64,000 nt of DNA from an uncultured Cellulomonadaceae bacterium (GTDB lineage Bacteria; Actinomycetota; Actinomycetes; Actinomycetales; Cellulomonadaceae): contig CANLXM010000002.1 of NCBI GenBank assembly GCA_947495165.1, positions 682,001 through 746,000 of the forward strand. Reading direction: 5' to 3'. Both the position numbers and the translations under genes were made by a program. Below, one piece after another: positions 36,801 through 44,687 of this stretch; the first letter of the stretch is position 1, and every line of letters begins with the position of its first letter. The notes under the pieces were generated by a model. That model made no database searches and was not told the DNA's origin. It saw only the letters and a program-made list of their open reading frames with translations.

Positions 36801-38000
36801 TCAGCGCGCGAAGCGGGACAGCGCGAACCGGCCGGCTGCCGCGCCGACCGGGCCGTCCGGGTCTTCGGTCGCGAGGTCGGCGAGGACCCGCCCGATCGCC
36901 GGCGCGAACTTGAACCCGTGTCCCGAGAATCCCGCCGCGACGACCACACGCCCGGCACGGTCGAGCACGAAGTCCTCGTCCGGCGTCGTCGTGTAGGTGC
37001 AGGAGATCGGCTCCAGGTCGTCGGGGTCGACGCCCGGCACCCAGTGGGCGACGTACTCCTGGAGCGCGGCGAGGCGACCAGGCTCGGCCTCGAAGGTCCG
37101 CCGGTCCGGGTCCGTCACGACGCCGACGCCGTGGAAGCCCACCTTGATCCCCTCGCCCGGCGTCGCCATGCCGTAGGCGTCCGCGGGTCGGCGCGGCCCG
37201 GATCCGTCGGCGGTCGGGGCATGCGTGAAGGTCGGCCAGTCCTCCTCCGCCGGAGCGCCGGCGCGGAGCTGGAAGTGCGCGGGCTGCTCCTGCGTGACGA
37301 CGACAGGCAGCGCCCGTGCCGCACCCAACGCTTCGGGCGCCTCCCCCACGCCCGCGACGCCGTCGGCCAGCGCGCCGGCGAAGAAGCGGTTGACCCACGC
37401 GCCGGCGGCCAACACGATGCGGTCGGCCAACAGCTCGCCGCCCTCGGTGCTCACGCGGACGCCGCCGGGGACCGGGTTGATCGCGCGCACGGGCGTCTCG
37501 TGCCGCACGACGGCACCCCGCGTGCGAGCGACCTGCTGGAAAGCCGCGACCGCGCGGTCCGCGTGCAGCCGACCAGCGGTGTTCGGCTCGTGCAGCACCG
37601 CGCCCTCGAACCGCAGCCCGGGCCACCGCTCGGCTGCCTCGTCGGGCGACAGCCACGCGTGCGGGACACCACGGGCGTCGAACGCCGCGGCGATGTCGTC
37701 GCGGCGCCGCCCACCGTGGCTCACACCGCCGGTGATCGTGAGCACGTCGGCGCCTGACTCGCGCTCCAGTGCACGCCACAGCCCGAGTGCCTCCTGCGCG
37801 AGGTCGAGGTACTCCGGCTGCGCGTACGCGGTCCGGTAGATACGCGAGGCGCCGTGCGACGCGCCCTTCACGTGGCTCGGCCCGAACTGCTCGAAGAGCA
37901 CGACGTCGCGACCGAGTCCCGCGAGCGCCCACGCCGCGGCCGAGCCCATCACCCCACCGCCGACGACGACGACGTCCACCCGCTCGATCTGCCCAGCCAC
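36801..38000 (-). CDS. monomeric sarcosine oxidase/N-methyltryptophan oxidase-like flavoenzyme
   Basis: A protein of about 399 residues of the MSOX/SolA family. The FAD motif VVVVGGGVMGSAAAWALA is at the N terminus, followed by EQFGPSHVKGASHGASRIYR, a family hallmark. Covalent FAD attachment is expected at a Cys near residue 333 in ISCTYTTTPDEDFVLDR, and GFSGHGFKFAPAIG is conserved. It oxidises a secondary N-methyl amino acid to formaldehyde, H2O2 and the free amino acid; the exact substrate is not predictable. The GTG start at 38000 is the best guess; a GTG about 8 codons later also fits. Confidence 0.9.
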   Translation of the reverse strand: MAGQIERVDVVVVGGGVMGSAAAWALAGLGRDVVLFEQFGPSHVKGASHGASRIYRTAYAQPEYLDLAQEALGLWRALERESGADVLTITGGVSHGGRRRDDIAAAFDARGVPHAWLSPDEAAERWPGLRFEGAVLHEPNTAGRLHADRAVAAFQQVARTRGAVVRHETPVRAINPVPGGVRVSTEGGELLADRIVLAAGAWVNRFFAGALADGVAGVGEAPEALGAARALPVVVTQEQPAHFQLRAGAPAEEDWPTFTHAPTADGSGPRRPADAYGMATPGEGIKVGFHGVGVVTDPDRRTFEAEPGRLAALQEYVAHWVPGVDPDDLEPISCTYTTTPDEDFVLDRAGRVVVAAGFSGHGFKFAPAIGRVLADLATEDPDGPVGAAAGRFALSRFAR

Positions 38001-38144
38001 CAGCGCGCTCGCTCTCCGTGTGCCGCGTCCGCCGCAGAGGCACTGCGTGCGAGCGCGGGTCTGACCCTCGTGTGAGGACCGTAGCGTCGCCCACGGGCCC
38101 GGGCGGCGTCCGTTCGGATCGCGGCACGGGACCTGCATCTCCGG

Positions 38145-39134
38145 TCAGAGCAGGAGATGGCGCTGCGGCGTCAGCACGTCGCGGACCGACGGCGGAACGA
38201 GAGCCACGAGCCGCCGGTGCAGCGCTGCGACGTCGCGGAAGTCCTCGCGCGTGAGCCGCAGGATCCTCCACCCGGCTTCGACGAGCGCGTCGTGCCGCCG
38301 CTTCTCCTCGAACACCACGCGTCCCGGGTCCCCGGCGGCCAGGTCGGTGTACTTGACCAGCCCGTCGAACTCGATCAGCACGCGCCACTCGCGCCAGCCC
38401 ATGTCGGCGCGGAACTCCCCGAGCCGCGTCGCGACGGCGATCTGCAGCTCGGGGGCCGGCAGGCCTGCGGCCAGCACGTGCAGGCGAGTGAAGGTCTCCC
38501 AGGGCGACTCCGCGAGCCCGTCGACCAGGTCGAGGACCGTGCGAGCGCGGCGGACACCGCGACGCCCAGGCTGCGCATCGACGAGTGCCGCCATCGCCGC
38601 GGGGTCGGCGCCGTGGCGCAGCGCGTCGTCGGCGACGACGAGACCCTCCGGCACCCGCCGCCCGCGGGCGATGTCGACGACCGTCCGCTCGAGCGTGGTG
38701 AGCCGCACGCCACCGCGCTCGGTCACGTCGTCGGCGCCAAGGGTGAACACATGGCGCACGATGTCCGGGGCCGCGCGAGTACTCGGGTTGTGCGCCGTGA
38801 CGACGTGGACCTGTTCCGGTAGTCGCCACAGTCGCAGGCCCCACAGCAACGCCGCCGACTCGTGCGAGAGCACCGGAGCATCGCCGCCCCGGGCCCGAGC
38901 CGCTTCCACGACGCCGGAGATGCGCGCCAGGGCTCGGCGTCTGGCTGTGGCGTGCCGACCGGGTGACACCGTGAGTACCGAGGGCTCGACGTAGGCGCCG
39001 CGTCGGATCCGCTGCCACGTGCCCTCACGCAGCAGCTTCTCCGCGGTGGCTCCGGGGACATGGCGCGCGAGGTGCACGGGCGGCAGCACGACGACGGGTG
39101 GCCGCCGCTGGGAGGTGGCAGATGAGCTGGACAC
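38145..39134 (-). CDS. AbiEi-like antitoxin-domain/DUF559-like protein
   Basis: A 329-residue protein. The N-terminal part (HVPGATAEKLLREGTWQRIRRGAYVEP) is the winged helix of AbiEi-type antitoxins; the middle contains LSHESAALLWGLRLW and the C-terminal part resembles a Vsr/DUF559 endonuclease fold: EWRVLIEFDGLVKYTD...VVFEEKRRHDALVEAGWRILRLTREDF, with candidate catalytic residues E, D, E-K. Such proteins are very common and often solitary in actinobacteria. No AbiEii toxin gene is adjacent, so it is probably not a functional toxin-antitoxin pair. GTG start at 39134 was preferred as the upstream extension runs into repeat copy C. Confidence 0.85.
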   Translation of the reverse strand: MSSSSATSQRRPPVVVLPPVHLARHVPGATAEKLLREGTWQRIRRGAYVEPSVLTVSPGRHATARRRALARISGVVEAARARGGDAPVLSHESAALLWGLRLWRLPEQVHVVTAHNPSTRAAPDIVRHVFTLGADDVTERGGVRLTTLERTVVDIARGRRVPEGLVVADDALRHGADPAAMAALVDAQPGRRGVRRARTVLDLVDGLAESPWETFTRLHVLAAGLPAPELQIAVATRLGEFRADMGWREWRVLIEFDGLVKYTDLAAGDPGRVVFEEKRRHDALVEAGWRILRLTREDFRDVAALHRRLVALVPPSVRDVLTPQRHLLL

Positions 39135-39199
39135 GTCCCCACCCAACCGGTCCGGAGAGGTCCCGCCCCGCTGTCCACAGCCCTCAACCCGCCACCGTC

Positions 39200-39274
39200 C
39201 CGCGACTTCGTGACTTCCCCCGCGAGATCGCGACTTCAAAGTCACGAAGTCACGCGAAACTCACGATCTCGCGG
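39200..39274 (+). repeat. 75-bp four-arm palindromic repeat, copy C
   Basis: Aligns without gaps with copies A and B. Arms 1 and 3 carry the GACTTCG/CGAAGTC version, arms 2 and 4 the GAGATCG/CGATCTC version, so here the best complementary partners are arms 1-3 and 2-4 rather than the nested 1-4 and 2-3. It lies 66 bases upstream of the AbiEi-like start and 129 bases past purL. Confidence 0.88.
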
Positions 39275-39379
39275 GCGGAGGGCAGCGCGGCAGCAGGCGG
39301 CGCGGCAGCAGGCGGCGTGGCGGAGGGCAGCGCGGCGGAGGGCAGCGCGGCAGCAGGCGGCGCGGCAGGGCGCGGCGGC
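39275..39379. repeat. GC-rich 15-bp tandem repeat
   Basis: About seven degenerate 15-base units alternate between GGCGGAGGGCAGCGC and GGCAGCAGGCGGCGC. The array lies between repeat copy C and the purL stop. It has no start codon with a ribosome site and is probably a slippage-prone noncoding spacer. Confidence 0.75.
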
Positions 39380-39402
39380 CACGCGCCGCCGGCCGCCGCC
39401 CG

Positions 39403-41724
39403 TCAGCCGAAGATGCGCGGGAGCGTCGCCTCCGACGTCGCGCGGGCCTCGCCGACGCCGATGGTGAACAGGCCGTCGACCACCAGCGCCTCGGCGTCGT
39501 CCACGAGCGCGCTGGTCTCGCCGATCTTCAGGTACGGCACGCCGCGGGCCACGCACGCGTCGACCAGGCGGACCTCCTCGCCGCGCGGCACGGACACGAT
39601 CGCCCGGGCGGCGGACTCGCTGAACAGCGCCTCGAACGGCGTGACGCCGTCGCGCTCGCACAGCGCACCCAGCGACACCCGGGCGCCGACGCCGTAGCGC
39701 AGGCTGGCCTCGAGCAGGCCCTGGACGAGGCCGCCCTCGGACAGGTCGTGCGCGGCGTCGACGAGCTCGTCGCGGCTCGCGTTGACGAGCACCTCCGCGA
39801 GCGCCCGCTCGGCGGCGAGGTCCACGCGGGGCGGCACCCCACCCAGGTGCTGGTGCTCGACGTCGGCCCATGCGGACCCGTCGAGCTCGGCGCGCGTGGC
39901 GCCCAGCAGGAAGATCGCCTCGCCCGGGTTGCGCCAGCCCGACGCGGTGGCGCGGGTGACGTCGTCCATCACGCCGAGCACGCCGACGACGGGCGTCGGG
40001 TGGATGGAGGAATCGATCTGGCCGGGCTCGCCGGTGCCGTTGTACAGCGACACGTTGCCGCCGGTCACCGGGACGCCGAGCGTCTGGCACGCGTCGGCGA
40101 GGCCCTCGATGGCCTCGACGAGCTGCCACATGGAGTCCGGGTCCTCGGGTGAGCCGAAGTTGAGGCAGTCGGTCACGGCGAGCGGGCGCGCGCCCACGGT
40201 CGCGACGTTCCGGTACGCCTCCGCGAGCGCCAGCTGCGCGCCGGTGCGCGGGTCGAGCTTCGCGTAGCGGCCGTTCGCGTCCGTCGCGAGGGCGACCCCG
40301 CGCCCGGTGACCTCGTCGACCCGGATGACGCCACCGTCGTCGGGCATCGCGAGCGCCGTGTTGCCCTGGACGAAGCGGTCGTACTGGTTGGTCACCCACG
40401 CCTTGGACGCGAGGTTCGGGGAACCGAGCAGGCGCAGCGCGGTGGCGCGCAGCTCGTCACCGCTCTCCGGACGTGCCAGACCTGCGGCGACAACGCCGTC
40501 GGCGTTCAGCCCGTCCTGCCACGCCGGGCGCGCGTACGGGCGGTGGTAGACGGGGCCCTCGTGCGCGACGGTGCGCGGGTCGACGTCGACGATCCGCTGC
40601 CCGTGGTGGTCGATCGTCAGGCGGCCGGAGTCGTTGACCTCGCCGATCACGGCGGTCTCGACGTCCCACTTCGCGGTGATCGCGAGGAACTCGTCGAGCT
40701 TCGCGGGCGCGACGACCGCCATCATGCGCTCCTGCGACTCGCTCATGAGGATCTCGCCGGCGTTGAGGCTCGGGTCGCGCAGCAGGACGTCGTCGAGCCA
40801 CACGTGCATGCCACCGTCACCGTTGGAAGCGAGCTCGCTCGTGGCGCAGGAGATCCCGGCGGCGCCGAGGTCCTGGATGCCCTCGACCACCTGGGCGGCG
40901 TACAGCTCGAGGCAGCACTCGATGAGCACCTTCTCCATGAACGGGTCGCCCACCTGGACGCTCGGGCGCTTGGCGGGGACGCCGTCCTCGAAGGTCTCGG
41001 ACGCGAGGATCGACGCACCGCCGATGCCGTCGCCGCCCGTGCGGGCACCGAACAGCACGACCTTGTTCCCGACACCGGACGCGTTGGCCAGGTGGATGTC
41101 CTCGTGCCGCAGCACGCCCACGCACAGCGCGTTGACCAGGGGGTTGCCCTGGTACGAGGCGTCGAAGACGAGCTCGCCGCCGATGTTCGGCAGGCCGAGG
41201 GAGTTGCCGTAGCCGCCGACGCCGGACACGACCCCGTGCACGACGCGCGCCGTGTCCGGGTGGTCGACCGCACCGAACCGCAGCTGGTCCATGACAGCCA
41301 CGGGGCGCGCGCCCATCGAGATGATGTCGCGGACGATCCCGCCGACGCCGGTCGCGGCGCCCTGGTAGGGCTCGACGAAGCTCGGGTGGTTGTGCGACTC
41401 GACCTTGAACGTCACGGCCCAGCCGTCACCGATGTCGACGACGCCCGCGTTCTCGCCGATCCCGACGAGCAGGTGCTTGCGCATCTCGTCCGTGGTCTTC
41501 GCGCCGAACGTCGACAGGTGCACCTTGGACGACTTGTACGAGCAGTGCTCGGACCACATGACGGAGTACATGGCGAGCTCGGCAGCCGTGGGGCGGCGGC
41601 CGAGGATGTCGCGGATGCGCTGGTACTCGTCGACCTTGAGGCCGAGCTCGGCGTAGGGCTGGAGCTCGTCCGGCGTCTGCACGGCGGTCTCGACGGTGTC
41701 CACGGTGGGCTGGGGCGCGGTCAT
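39403..41724 (-). CDS. purL: phosphoribosylformylglycinamidine synthase subunit PurL
   Basis: Small-type PurL, 773 residues, ATP-dependent step four of purine synthesis (FGAR to FGAM) with PurQ and PurS. Marks: [22 protein letters not shown] with the catalytic His, [37 protein letters not shown] nucleotide loop ([12 protein letters not shown]), and [10 protein letters not shown]. The ATG at 41724 has GAGGG 5 bases upstream; a TTG four codons earlier is less likely. purQ and purS are not in the window. It is apart from purF-purM. Confidence 0.97.
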   Translation of the reverse strand: MTAPQPTVDTVETAVQTPDELQPYAELGLKVDEYQRIRDILGRRPTAAELAMYSVMWSEHCSYKSSKVHLSTFGAKTTDEMRKHLLVGIGENAGVVDIGDGWAVTFKVESHNHPSFVEPYQGAATGVGGIVRDIISMGARPVAVMDQLRFGAVDHPDTARVVHGVVSGVGGYGNSLGLPNIGGELVFDASYQGNPLVNALCVGVLRHEDIHLANASGVGNKVVLFGARTGGDGIGGASILASETFEDGVPAKRPSVQVGDPFMEKVLIECCLELYAAQVVEGIQDLGAAGISCATSELASNGDGGMHVWLDDVLLRDPSLNAGEILMSESQERMMAVVAPAKLDEFLAITAKWDVETAVIGEVNDSGRLTIDHHGQRIVDVDPRTVAHEGPVYHRPYARPAWQDGLNADGVVAAGLARPESGDELRATALRLLGSPNLASKAWVTNQYDRFVQGNTALAMPDDGGVIRVDEVTGRGVALATDANGRYAKLDPRTGAQLALAEAYRNVATVGARPLAVTDCLNFGSPEDPDSMWQLVEAIEGLADACQTLGVPVTGGNVSLYNGTGEPGQIDSSIHPTPVVGVLGVMDDVTRATASGWRNPGEAIFLLGATRAELDGSAWADVEHQHLGGVPPRVDLAAERALAEVLVNASRDELVDAAHDLSEGGLVQGLLEASLRYGVGARVSLGALCERDGVTPFEALFSESAARAIVSVPRGEEVRLVDACVARGVPYLKIGETSALVDDAEALVVDGLFTIGVGEARATSEATLPRIFG

Positions 41725-41925
41725 CGGTTCCCTCAAGGCTGGTGGGCGGGCGCGGCGTGCGGGCGACGCACAGCGAGCCGGCGTCGTCCGCGCGCTGGCC
41801 TGAGGCGGGCGCGCGTCCGGGTGCTCCTCCGTGCGGCGAGGCGCGGTCAGTCTATCCGCGCGTCAGCGCCCGGCGACCGGCGTCTCACGCCGTACTCACC
41901 ATCGGTCCGTCCTACGCTGGGCGCC

Positions 41926-42765
41926 ATGCCTCGTTACGCTCGACTCTGCGCGACAGCCGTCGCGACTGCTGCGCTGCTGGCCCTCGCGGCGTGCACGGGG
42001 ACGTCGCCGGGCGAGCCGGCGCCGAGCGCGTCCGCGCCCTCTGCCTCCCCCACGAGCGGCGCCTCGCCGACCCCTGCCGAGGCCACGCCCAGCCCTGAGC
42101 TGTCGCGGGCGGAGTCAGCCGCGACCGCGACGGGGCGGGTCGTGCAGGCCACGCTGTCCGGCGACGGCGACCTCGCCCTCGAGACCGGAGCGCCGCGCTT
42201 CGACGGCGGCGCGGACCTGACCGCGACCCTCGTCTCGCCCGAGTCGACGCTCACGATCACGGTTCCCGACGCCGCACCCGAGGTGACCGCCGACCGCTCC
42301 GTCGTCCTGCGCTACGCCGACGGTTCCGGCGGCCTCACCACGCCTCGGGCGACCGCCGCCCACGGCGGCCGAGCACGCGTGGCGACGGACGTCGTCGGCT
42401 CCTCCGTCGTGATCACACCCCGGACGAGGGCCGACGACGGCGCGACCTTCCCCGTCGAGGTCACCGTGTCCTTCGCGCCGACGGCGATCGAGCGGGTCGT
42501 CTGGGCAGCCCGGCTCGAGGGTGGCCGGTCGCTGCAGGTCTTCCCGACGCCGTGGGGCCGGACCGCGTCCCAGGCGGCGGGCGCGGCGGCGTGGGACGGC
42601 GTCGTGCTGCTCGAGCCGGAGGCCGACACCGACGTCATGAACAAGCAGCTGCGCTGCCACCTGCTCGGAGCACCGGAGAAGGAGACCTGGAACCTCGAGC
42701 CGTGGCGGCCCGACGTCGGCTACACGCAGTACCTGCTCGCGCGCTGCAACCCGACTGCGGACTAG
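41926..42765 (+). CDS. DUF2599 domain lipoprotein
   Basis: A 279-residue exported protein. A lipoprotein signal ends in the lipobox ALAAC at about residue 23, followed by a Ser/Pro/Ala linker to about residue 62. The C-terminal ~85 residues match DUF2599: ERVVWAARLEGGRSLQVFPTP, then MNKQLRCHLLGAPEKETWNLEP and ARCNP, with two conserved Cys likely forming a disulfide. Function unknown; known members are surface proteins of actinobacteria. TACGCT (41913-41918) 7 bases before ATG, leaderless. Stop shares CTAG with the next convergent gene. Confidence 0.88.
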   Translation: MPRYARLCATAVATAALLALAACTGTSPGEPAPSASAPSASPTSGASPTPAEATPSPELSRAESAATATGRVVQATLSGDGDLALETGAPRFDGGADLTATLVSPESTLTITVPDAAPEVTADRSVVLRYADGSGGLTTPRATAAHGGRARVATDVVGSSVVITPRTRADDGATFPVEVTVSFAPTAIERVVWAARLEGGRSLQVFPTPWGRTASQAAGAAAWDGVVLLEPEADTDVMNKQLRCHLLGAPEKETWNLEPWRPDVGYTQYLLARCNPTAD

Positions 42766-43697
42766 CCCGGGCGTCCGCCGAGCGCGAGCTGGATCTCCGC
42801 CCGCACCTCGTCGAGCAGGGTGCTGAACCCGGGCTCCTCGACCGGGAAGTGCCCGCACCCGGCCAGGGTGACGCAGCGCGTCGGCACCGGGAGCGACTCG
42901 AGGAACTCCGTGCTGAGTCCCGACGGCGTCCAACGGTCCTCCCCCGGGTGCACCAGCAGCACCGGCGGCCCGTCGTACGCCTCCGGCCGGACCGCGGGCC
43001 CCGCCTCGAGGAAGTCGCGGAACCACCGCAGGGGCATCGTGCCACCGCCGCCGCGCCTGTCCCGCAGGACTTCCGCGGTGAGGCCCGGGTGGTTGGAGAT
43101 CGTCCGCATCGGCGCGATCCAGCGCACGGGGACCGGGAGCCCAGCGAGCACCCCTGGCACGCGGCGCAGCACGGGGACGCCGAGACTCGCGAGCCAGGGC
43201 GCACGCACGACGGCGGCGCGCACCTCGGGCCTGGTCGCGTCGAGCAGGCACGTCGCCACGACGCGTGAGACGCGGCCGGAGACCGCGGCGGTGTCGACCG
43301 CGAGCATCCCGCCCATGCTCGCGCCCAGGACGAGCATGGGGCGATCGTCTCGCTCCACCTCGACGAGGTCGACGAGGAGCCGCTGCCAGTCGGCGTAGCG
43401 GATCGGCTGGCGTCCCACCGGACGGGTGCGCCCGTAGCCGGGCAGGTCGACGACCGTCACCTCGGCCCCGCACGCGGCCAGGTGCGCGGCGAACGGCCAC
43501 AGTGCTGCGGCGTTGCCGCCCGCGCCGTGGATCAGGAGCAGGCGAACGGGCGCGTCGGGCGACCCGACGCGCTCGACGTGCACCTGCCAGCCCTCCCAGG
43601 CCCACGTCCGCGCCGTGCGCGGCACCCCTGCGGGAATTGCCGGTGCGTACGGCTCGTACCGGCGATCCTCGGCGTCGAGCGTGGCGTCGCGTTCCAT
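42762..43697 (-). CDS. alpha/beta hydrolase
   Basis: A 311-residue alpha/beta fold hydrolase. Oxyanion loop LLLIHGAGGNAAALWP, nucleophile elbow LGASMGGM with the catalytic Ser, acid Asp in HPGEDRWTP and base His in LAGCGHFPVEEPG. Substrate unknown; esters, lactones or amides are typical. TAGGGT (43705-43710) 7 bases before the ATG, leaderless. No lid or signal peptide is evident, so it is cytoplasmic. Confidence 0.9.
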   Translation of the reverse strand: MERDATLDAEDRRYEPYAPAIPAGVPRTARTWAWEGWQVHVERVGSPDAPVRLLLIHGAGGNAAALWPFAAHLAACGAEVTVVDLPGYGRTRPVGRQPIRYADWQRLLVDLVEVERDDRPMLVLGASMGGMLAVDTAAVSGRVSRVVATCLLDATRPEVRAAVVRAPWLASLGVPVLRRVPGVLAGLPVPVRWIAPMRTISNHPGLTAEVLRDRRGGGGTMPLRWFRDFLEAGPAVRPEAYDGPPVLLVHPGEDRWTPSGLSTEFLESLPVPTRCVTLAGCGHFPVEEPGFSTLLDEVRAEIQLALGGRPG

Positions 43698-43755
43698 CTA
43701 CCTGACCCTAGGGTGCGCGTGGCGACGTCCGGCCGTGCGGGTGGAAGATGAACCC

Positions 43756-44556
43756 ATGGTGAATCTTGCTTTCGTGGTGGCCGGGTCCGAGGCGACCGGC
43801 GGCGCCGGTATCCAGACCGACCTCAAGACCTTCCAGCAGCTCGGCGTCTACGGCGTCGGCGCGCTCACTTGCATCGTGTCGTTCGACCCCAAGAACGACT
43901 GGGCCCACCGGTTCGTGCCGGTCGAGCCGCAGGTGATCGCGGACCAGATCGAGGCCGCGACCTCGACGCACGACCTCGACGTCGTGAAGATCGGCATGCT
44001 GGGCACGCCCGCGACGATCGACCAGGTCGCGACGTCGCTGGCCGCGCAGCCGTGGCGGCACGTCGTGCTCGACCCCGTGCTGATCTGCAAGGGTCAGGAG
44101 CCCGGCGCGGCGCTCGACACCGACACCGCGCTGCGCGAGCAGATCCTGCCGCTCGCCACGGTCGTGACGCCGAACCTCTTCGAGTCCCTGACGCTGTCCG
44201 GCATGGACGCGATCGAGACGGTCGAGGACCTGACCGAGGCCGCCCGGCGCATCGCGGCCGAGAGCGGCGCGGCCGTCGTCGCCAAGGGCGGGACCGAGCT
44301 GCCCGGCCCGGACGCGGTGGACGTGCTGGTCGAGGGCGACGAGGTCACGATCTTCTCCGTGCCCAAGATCGGCGAGGAGCGCGTGAGCGGCGCGGGCTGC
44401 ACGTTCGCGGCCGCGATCACCGCCGAGCTGGCCAAGGGCGCGAGCGTGAAGGACGCCGTCGGCGTCGCCAAGAAGCTGGTCACCGCCGCCGTCGAGGCCC
44501 GCGTTACTTCCAAGGCCCCGTTCACGTCGGTCTGGCAGGGCGCCTACCAGGGCTGA
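43756..44556 (+). CDS. pyridoxal/hydroxymethylpyrimidine kinase (PdxK/ThiD family)
   Basis: A 266-residue ribokinase-fold kinase. AFVVAGSEATGGAGIQTDLKTF is the ThiD/PdxK N terminus (split at Gly-Gly), VGALTCIVSFDPKNDWAHR follows, VVKIGMLGTP, VVTPNLFES, and the anion-hole/catalytic motif SGAGCTFAAAI. The DPKN-W-H feature resembles the B. subtilis-type pyridoxal kinase branch more than true ThiD, so PLP salvage is favoured, but HMP phosphorylation cannot be excluded. GGAAG precedes the ATG by 7-8 bases. Repeat element D follows the stop. Confidence 0.88.
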   Translation: MVNLAFVVAGSEATGGAGIQTDLKTFQQLGVYGVGALTCIVSFDPKNDWAHRFVPVEPQVIADQIEAATSTHDLDVVKIGMLGTPATIDQVATSLAAQPWRHVVLDPVLICKGQEPGAALDTDTALREQILPLATVVTPNLFESLTLSGMDAIETVEDLTEAARRIAAESGAAVVAKGGTELPGPDAVDVLVEGDEVTIFSVPKIGEERVSGAGCTFAAAITAELAKGASVKDAVGVAKKLVTAAVEARVTSKAPFTSVWQGAYQG

Positions 44557-44590
44557 GCCCACCGGCGCGGCAACCCCCGCAACGCACGAC

Positions 44591-44664
44591 GCCGAGTCCG
44601 ATAGCCAGGTCCCGAGTCCGACACGAAGCGCTATCGGAGTCGGGCCCGAACTATCGGACTCGGC
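44591..44664. repeat. 74-bp four-arm palindromic element, unrelated sequence (D)
   Basis: Outer arms GCCGAGTCCGATAG and its perfect complement (44651-44664) enclose inner arms CCCGAGTCCGACAC (44611-44624) and CTATCGGAGTCGGG (44631-44644). All four are versions of one motif, CGAGTCCGA(T/C)A, two direct and two inverted. Layout and size copy those of the 75-bp elements, but the motif differs. It lies 35 bases after the pdxK-like stop and 24 bases after the convergent fadE5 stop. Confidence 0.85.
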
Positions 44665-44687
44665 GAAGTGGGTGAAGCGTCAGCGCG

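Noticed and set aside
38145..39134. Functional AbiE toxin-antitoxin system
   Set aside because: No AbiEii-type nucleotidyltransferase toxin is encoded next to it; the neighbours are a flavoenzyme and purL.
40543..42765. 740-codon plus-strand frame joining purL antisense to the DUF2599 lipoprotein
   Set aside because: The lipoprotein signal, lipobox and leaderless promoter place the start at 41926; the upstream part is purL complement.
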